Source of the DNA: Tilletia caries | Taxonomy: Eukaryota > Basidiomycota > Exobasidiomycetes > Tilletiales > Tilletiaceae | Direction of reading: 5' to 3' | DNA length: 64,000 nucleotides | Assembly (NCBI GenBank): GCA_032718865.1 | Contig: JALUTQ010000009.1 | Span: 62,001 to 126,000, forward strand | Part shown: in pieces, positions 59,874 to 64,000 of the stretch | How the letters are laid out: every line of letters begins with the position of its first letter | Position numbering within the stretch: the stretch's first letter is position 1 | Notes under the pieces: generated by a model | Database searches by the model: none | What the model was told of the DNA's origin: nothing | What the model saw: only the letters and a program-made list of their open reading frames with translations | Program-made: the position numbers and the translations under genes

Positions 59874-61367
59874 ATGCCACGACGGTCAGCTCGCACTCAA
59901 CTTGAAGAAGGAATTGTCTGCGCGTCAATTGTATACGCGGATGGCCTGCTGCGCGATGCGGAGGAGGAGGATCAGCATGACGATGCGGAGCGGGCCGACG
60001 ATGCTATCGTCGATGCGACCCTTGCCGTGCAAGCCATCCAAGTTTTTGCAGCAACAACGATATCTGCGGGATCGCGCTCCGGTTGCACGTGTTGACGTAA
60101 CCCTCGGTCAGCGCCTGGTGGCCTACGAAAAAGCCGGTGATCATTTGCGTTTCCGCCAGCTCGTCCGCATGGAGCCAGAGGCCTTTCATCGTATTGTCGC
60201 AATTTTGGCCGAAGATCCGATTTTCCGCCCGGTTCGAGGACGTCCTGCATCGGTAGAGGATCAGGTTGCCGTGGCCATGTTTCGTTTTGGCCACGACGGG
60301 AACGGCGCATCAGTCAAGAACACGGCCGAGGTCAGCGGGTTCTCAGAGGGGTCCATCATCAACTTCACACGTCGCACAGTACAAGCGCTCTGCAAGCTCG
60401 AGGAGCGCGTTCTGCTGGCCAAATCAGGCAGAGAAGGAGAAAAGCAAGACTTGGGTGGAGGACCGTTGTGGGGTGCCTGAGTGGCGTGACGGCTTTGCGT
60501 CTGTGGACGGTGTCCACATCAACTGCGCATGGGCTCCCGGGCTTGATCACGGCGACGCGTTTATGAATCGAAAGCACCAATTTTCATTCAACGTCCAACT
60601 TGTCACCATGGTCCACACCTTGCGAATCATCAGCTATGTCGTCGGTCATCGCGGTGCTTCTTCGGACTCGAGGGCATGGTCTTGCTCGTCGATCGTTGAG
60701 GGTCCAGCCAAATATTTGGGCGCAGGAGAATGGATCTGGGCGGATTTGGGCTACCCGTATGCCCCCTACCTCGTCTCCCCGTATCAGCACATGGCGGCCA
60801 CCAAATCCGTCGACTTCCGGCGCTTCAACTATTACCTTTCAAGCATTCGAATCCGAAGCGAGCACGCGATGGCCTACGTCAAAGGACGATTCCCAGCGCT
60901 GAAGGGATACAGGGGTCTTCTTTCGTCTACGGACGCGGAATCATATGCGCACGACTTCATTTTTGGCGGCCCTTGTTGCGCACAATCTGGCAATGATCAA
61001 CGACGCAGCTGGCCGATATTTGCACTACGTGAAGGAGGGTCTGGAGAGGGCCATGGTAGCCGCCGACTATGATTGGTTCAGCGCGCAAGACGAGGACATT
61101 GAGCGCGCTGCAGTGGCGCAGCGCCAGACCTCGCATCAATCCTGGCTGGAACGTCAGCAGTTCGAGGCCCAGCAATATTCACTCGCCGACCGAGACGATA
61201 TACGCATCGATGCAGCAAAGGAGCGGCGCGAAGCACTACACGACTCGCTTAATCGCGCGAAAGGTTTGACGTTCGAGGACACCACCTGGAGATCGAGGTT
61301 CAAGGAGCTTAGCAGGCAGCAGCTTGTTATTTTTGGAGCAGAGGCAGATGGACAGGCGCATTTTTGA
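59874..61367 (+). pseudogene. PIF/Harbinger transposase (DDE_Tnp_4 type), three frameshifts
   Basis: It starts at ATG 59874 (MPRRSARTQLEEGIV). After the first shift: FRQLVRMEPEAFHRIVAILA, QVAVAMFRFGHDGNGASVKN and SEGSIINFTRRTVQALCKLE. After the second: WRDGFASVDGVHINC (first Asp), WADLGYPYAPYL (second Asp) and SIRIRSEHAMAYVKGRF (Glu). After the third: ALVAHNLAMIND and a helical tail to 61367. Shifts lie at T5 60043-60047, near 60412-60417, and at T5 60960-60964; one T fewer mends the first and last. The DDE set is complete, so the protein would be catalytic if the frame were whole. The paired Myb-like gene follows on the opposite strand. Confidence 0.85.
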
Positions 61368-61430
61368 CTTAAAAGACAGCAACAGGTTGTTCCCAAATAA
61401 ATGTACATTGAATTGCTGTAATCTCTCATC

Positions 61431-62931
61431 TTACGATGTGAACTTGTTCATCATGGCCTTGAGTAGCTCTGTCTGCTGACGCTGCATGTCTCTTGCAGTT
61501 TCAGCTTCCATCCGGCGCGTCTCTGCTTCCATTCTGGCAATGTCGATCTTGTCCTGTTCCATTCGATCGCGAGCCTGCGACCGCTCCTCCCTTTCCTTCA
61601 TGGACTCGCGCATACTAGCTGCAAGTGTGTCCACTGCCGACGAGGAGCCGTGAGAGCGCTTGCTTCCACCCGCCGCCGCTGTTGTAGACGACGAGCTGAT
61701 TGGCGGCTTGGAAGTCGAGTTTGTCGATTTTTGCGGTCTTGGCCTTCTTGAATAATCGACCGTTGTCCTCTTCGTTGTCTTCTCCCGCGCTTTGGTGAGT
61801 CCCGCCCTCGCTCTCGTCATCTTCTTCTCCTTCTGCTTCTGGGCTCAAAAGATCGTCCATGAGGTCGTCAGAGTCCCTGCGGCGCATACCGCCCCGTCCC
61901 ACACGCACCGAGCCCTCCCCGCCAGCTACTCTGATTTTTTCCGGGGCCGTTGCTTTGCGGTCTCGGCGCATCTCATGCCAATCCTCAAAAAACCAGCACT
62001 TCTTCACCGCCTTCGACCGCTCCTCCCGCAGAAACCCGTGCTCCGGAAGTTCCGAAGCTGTTTTGCTCTTGCCCGTCTCAGATAAGAGATCCCATGCCGT
62101 ATCGTATTTCTTGTTCATTGATTCGATCTGTCGACGGACCTGTATGGGCTCCAGCGTGCGTTCTTGTCCAGGATGAATTTCGCGTGCACAAGCTCGTAGA
62201 AGGTCGTTATGCTTTATTGTGCGGCCGACGTCGTCCTGGCTGCGGCCTGGCAAAAAGAGCCTGCTGAAGATCGCGCGATTTTTTCATGTAGTTGATGAGC
62301 CGCTGACGTTCTTCATCAGTCCATTGATGACGCAATCCTGACGAGCCTGCATTCGATTTCCCTCCCTTCTGTGATCCGTGGCTAGCTGCGGACATCTGCG
62401 ACCTGTCCTCGCTATCCGGATGATCCTGCCGAACGGAGGTATCTATCGGAGAGCGCTGCTATCCGTGTCAAAGAAGTATCGAGTAAGTAATCTCAAAGTA
62501 GCATTCTACTCTCATAGTCAAAGAGCTACTCACTGATTCCTCTCTCCCATCATCTCCCAGACTACCCTCATTACCTCCATCAGCCTCGCCATTTGTCGTG
62601 TCCGGTGAGTCCAGCATGTCCGAGCAATTTTTGCTCAAGATGCGGCAAAAAAAAGGAGAGGTCCCAGTCGAATTAGGGGGTGCGGGGGTAGCGGAGAGAT
62701 TACGCGTGGTCGTTGAAGATGGAGCGGCAGCTGGAGACAGGGATTGTGTCGATGCGGACGGCGTGGGACCCGGCGGATGAGCTGGTAGCTGCAGGCGAGT
62801 CCGAGGAGGTGCTGCTTTCGATGACGGGGCAGCGAGACGAGGGGGGGAGACAAGGCTCTGTCAGCGTCAGAGGTAGTGGCAGCGCGAGCCGACGCCTGCG
62901 CGCGTGTGGTTCTTAAAGGACGAGGCGCCAT
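61431..62931 (-). pseudogene. Harbinger Myb/SANT-like DNA-binding gene, copy 1
   Basis: Exons complement(62534..62931) and complement(61431..62458), with a GTGAGT donor and a GATAG acceptor. The N-terminal exon is Ser/Pro/Ala-rich. The second has a trihelix-like segment (HQWTDEERQRLINYMKKSRD, VGRTIKHNDLLRACAREIHP, MNKKYDTAWDLL, KKCWFFEDWHEM). An acidic linker follows, then a C-terminal coiled coil (AASMRESMKEREERS, MEAETRRMEAETARDM). Harbinger elements need such a partner to bind DNA and carry the transposase to the nucleus. Breaks include a G7 run at 62841-62847 and A/T runs of five at 62252-62256 and 61719-61723; at the first of these two the second copy has four. Confidence 0.75.
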
Positions 62932-63075
62932 GAGGACCTTGGGACTTTGTGGGATGTGGTGAACGCGAGGGTAGGGTCATGTTCTTTGCTGACGCGTCTT
63001 CTTATCTTGTCACAGAAGGTGACGTCTCATGAATCATGCGGGGTTAGGGGGGTCCTCAAAGTACAACCGTGAGTA
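62216..63075 (-). repeat. Left arm of an inverted duplication of the Harbinger end
   Basis: About 860 bp matching 63141-64000 in reverse complement, with few substitutions but several homopolymer length differences. It ends GTACAACCGTGAGTA; the 65-bp spacer 63076-63140 follows. Confidence 0.85.
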
Positions 63076-63140
63076 GCTCTCAAATTTCTAAAGCATGACT
63101 AGTTAAAATCTCTTCTCACACTGAAGCTTGAATCTCCCTC

Positions 63141-64000
63141 TACTCACGGTTGTACTTTGAGGACCCCCCTAACCCCGCATGATTCATGAGACGTCACCTT
63201 CTGTGACAAGATAAGAAGACGCGTCAGCAAAGAACATGATCCTACCCTCGCGTTCACCACATCCCACAAAGTCCCAAGGTCCTCATGGCGCCTCGTCCTT
63301 TAAGAACCACACGCGCGCAGGCGTCGGCTCGCGCTGCCACTACCTCTGACGCTGACAGAGCCTTGTCTCCCCCTCGTCTCGCTGCCCCGTCATCGAAAGC
63401 AGCACCTCCTCGGACTCGCCTGCAGCTACCAGCTCATCCGCCGGGTCCCACGCCGTCCGCATCGACACAATCCCTGTCTCCAGCTGCCGCTCCATCTTCA
63501 ACGACCACGCGTAATCTCTCCGCTACCCCCGCACCCCCTAATTCGACTGGGACCTCTCCTTTTTGCCGCATCTTGAGCAAAATTGCTCGGACATGCTGGA
63601 CTCACCGGACACGACAAATGGCGAGGCTGATGGAGGTAATGAGGGTAGTCTGGGAGATGATGGGAGAGAGGAATCAGTGAGTAGCTCTTTGACTATGAGA
63701 GTAGAATGCTACTTTGAGATTACTTACTCGATACTTCTTTGACACGGATAGCAGCGCTCTCCGATAGATACCTCCGTTCGGCAGGATCATCCGGATAGCG
63801 AGGACAGGTCGCAGATGTCCGCAGCTAGCCACGGATCACAGAAGGGAGGGAAATCGAATGCAGGCTCGTCAGGATTGCGTCATCAATGGACTGATGAAGA
63901 ACGTCAGCGGCTCATCAACTACATGAAAAAATCGCGCGATCTTCAGCAGGCTCTTTTGCCAGGCCGCAGCCAGGACGACGTCGGCCGCACAATAAAGCAT
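63141..64000 (+). mobile_element. Second Harbinger copy, truncated by the window edge
   Basis: Starts TACTCACGGTTGTACTTTGAGG, the same terminus as the left copy in mirror image. It continues collinearly with 63075-62216 to the last base, so the copy clearly goes on beyond the window. Two copies placed end to end can be two insertions or one inverted duplication. Confidence 0.8.
63285..64000 (+). pseudogene. Harbinger Myb/SANT-like gene, copy 2 (3' end outside)
   Basis: Exon 63285..63677, donor GTGAGT, exon 63752 to the edge. It reads MAPRPLRTTRAQASARAATT, then after the intron MSAASHGSQKGGKSN, HQWTDEERQRLINYMKKSRD and LLPGRSQDDVGRTIKH without a break, because the T run at 63953-63956 is four. 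In exon 1 an A4 run (63579-63582), five bases in copy 1, puts the end of the exon out of the frame that continues as LDSPDTTNGEADGG. So each copy carries a different lesion. Confidence 0.7.

Overview
The window is GC-rich nuclear DNA from a fungus, most likely a basidiomycete. Host genes carry many short GTRAGT/YAG introns (about 40-130 bp), including single-codon and 12-nt exons. Host proteins are recognisably fungal (CWC22, SLT11/RBM22, a Zn2Cys6 regulator, a GPI-type aspartic protease), and the transposon families (Tnp2, hAT, Copia, Harbinger) are those common in basidiomycetes. The species cannot be named from the sequence.

Layout. 1-9.9 kb is host: the 3'-open end of an unrecognised gene, CWC22 and SLT11 (two spliceosome factors diverging from one 156-bp promoter) and an unrecognised 454-aa protein. 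9,912-43,556 is one 33.6-kb transposon. It has ~45-bp inverted ends starting CTCAGGAAAAGTG and a 7-bp target duplication ATGTAAC on both sides. It carries a decayed Tnp2 (CACTA-type) transposase, an intact 682-aa companion gene, and fragments of host genes (LHS1, GDH1, others). Five later insertions swell it from about 15 kb: two TIR miniature elements, a Copia retrotransposon, a 9.2-kb hAT and a 2-kb CTCAG element. 43.6-57.6 kb is host again: a 1,786-aa Zn2Cys6 regulator, a prolyl iminopeptidase and a yapsin-like protease. 57.6-59.7 kb is a second 2-kb CTCAG element. 59.7-64 kb holds a Harbinger element and an inverted partial second copy that runs off the window.

The main novelty is the CTCAG family. 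Three elements have similar ends and exact 7-bp duplications. The two small ones have the same termini but different host cargo, ORM1 exons in one and THI4 exons in the other. This looks like gene-fragment capture by a Tnp2-type system with unusual 7-bp target sites. Inside the large element a hAT transposon sits in a GDH1 exon with an 8-bp duplication. It encodes a near-complete transposase and, on the other strand, a coiled-coil protein kinase that looks like cargo. A separate pattern is that six frame breaks in the Copia and Harbinger genes all lie in runs of five T or A where four would restore the frame. The second Harbinger copy shows the four-base form directly at one of them.

All calls come from reading the sequence; no database search was run. 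Exon borders are set by splice consensus plus reading phase. Family names rest on motifs and recalled family consensus.
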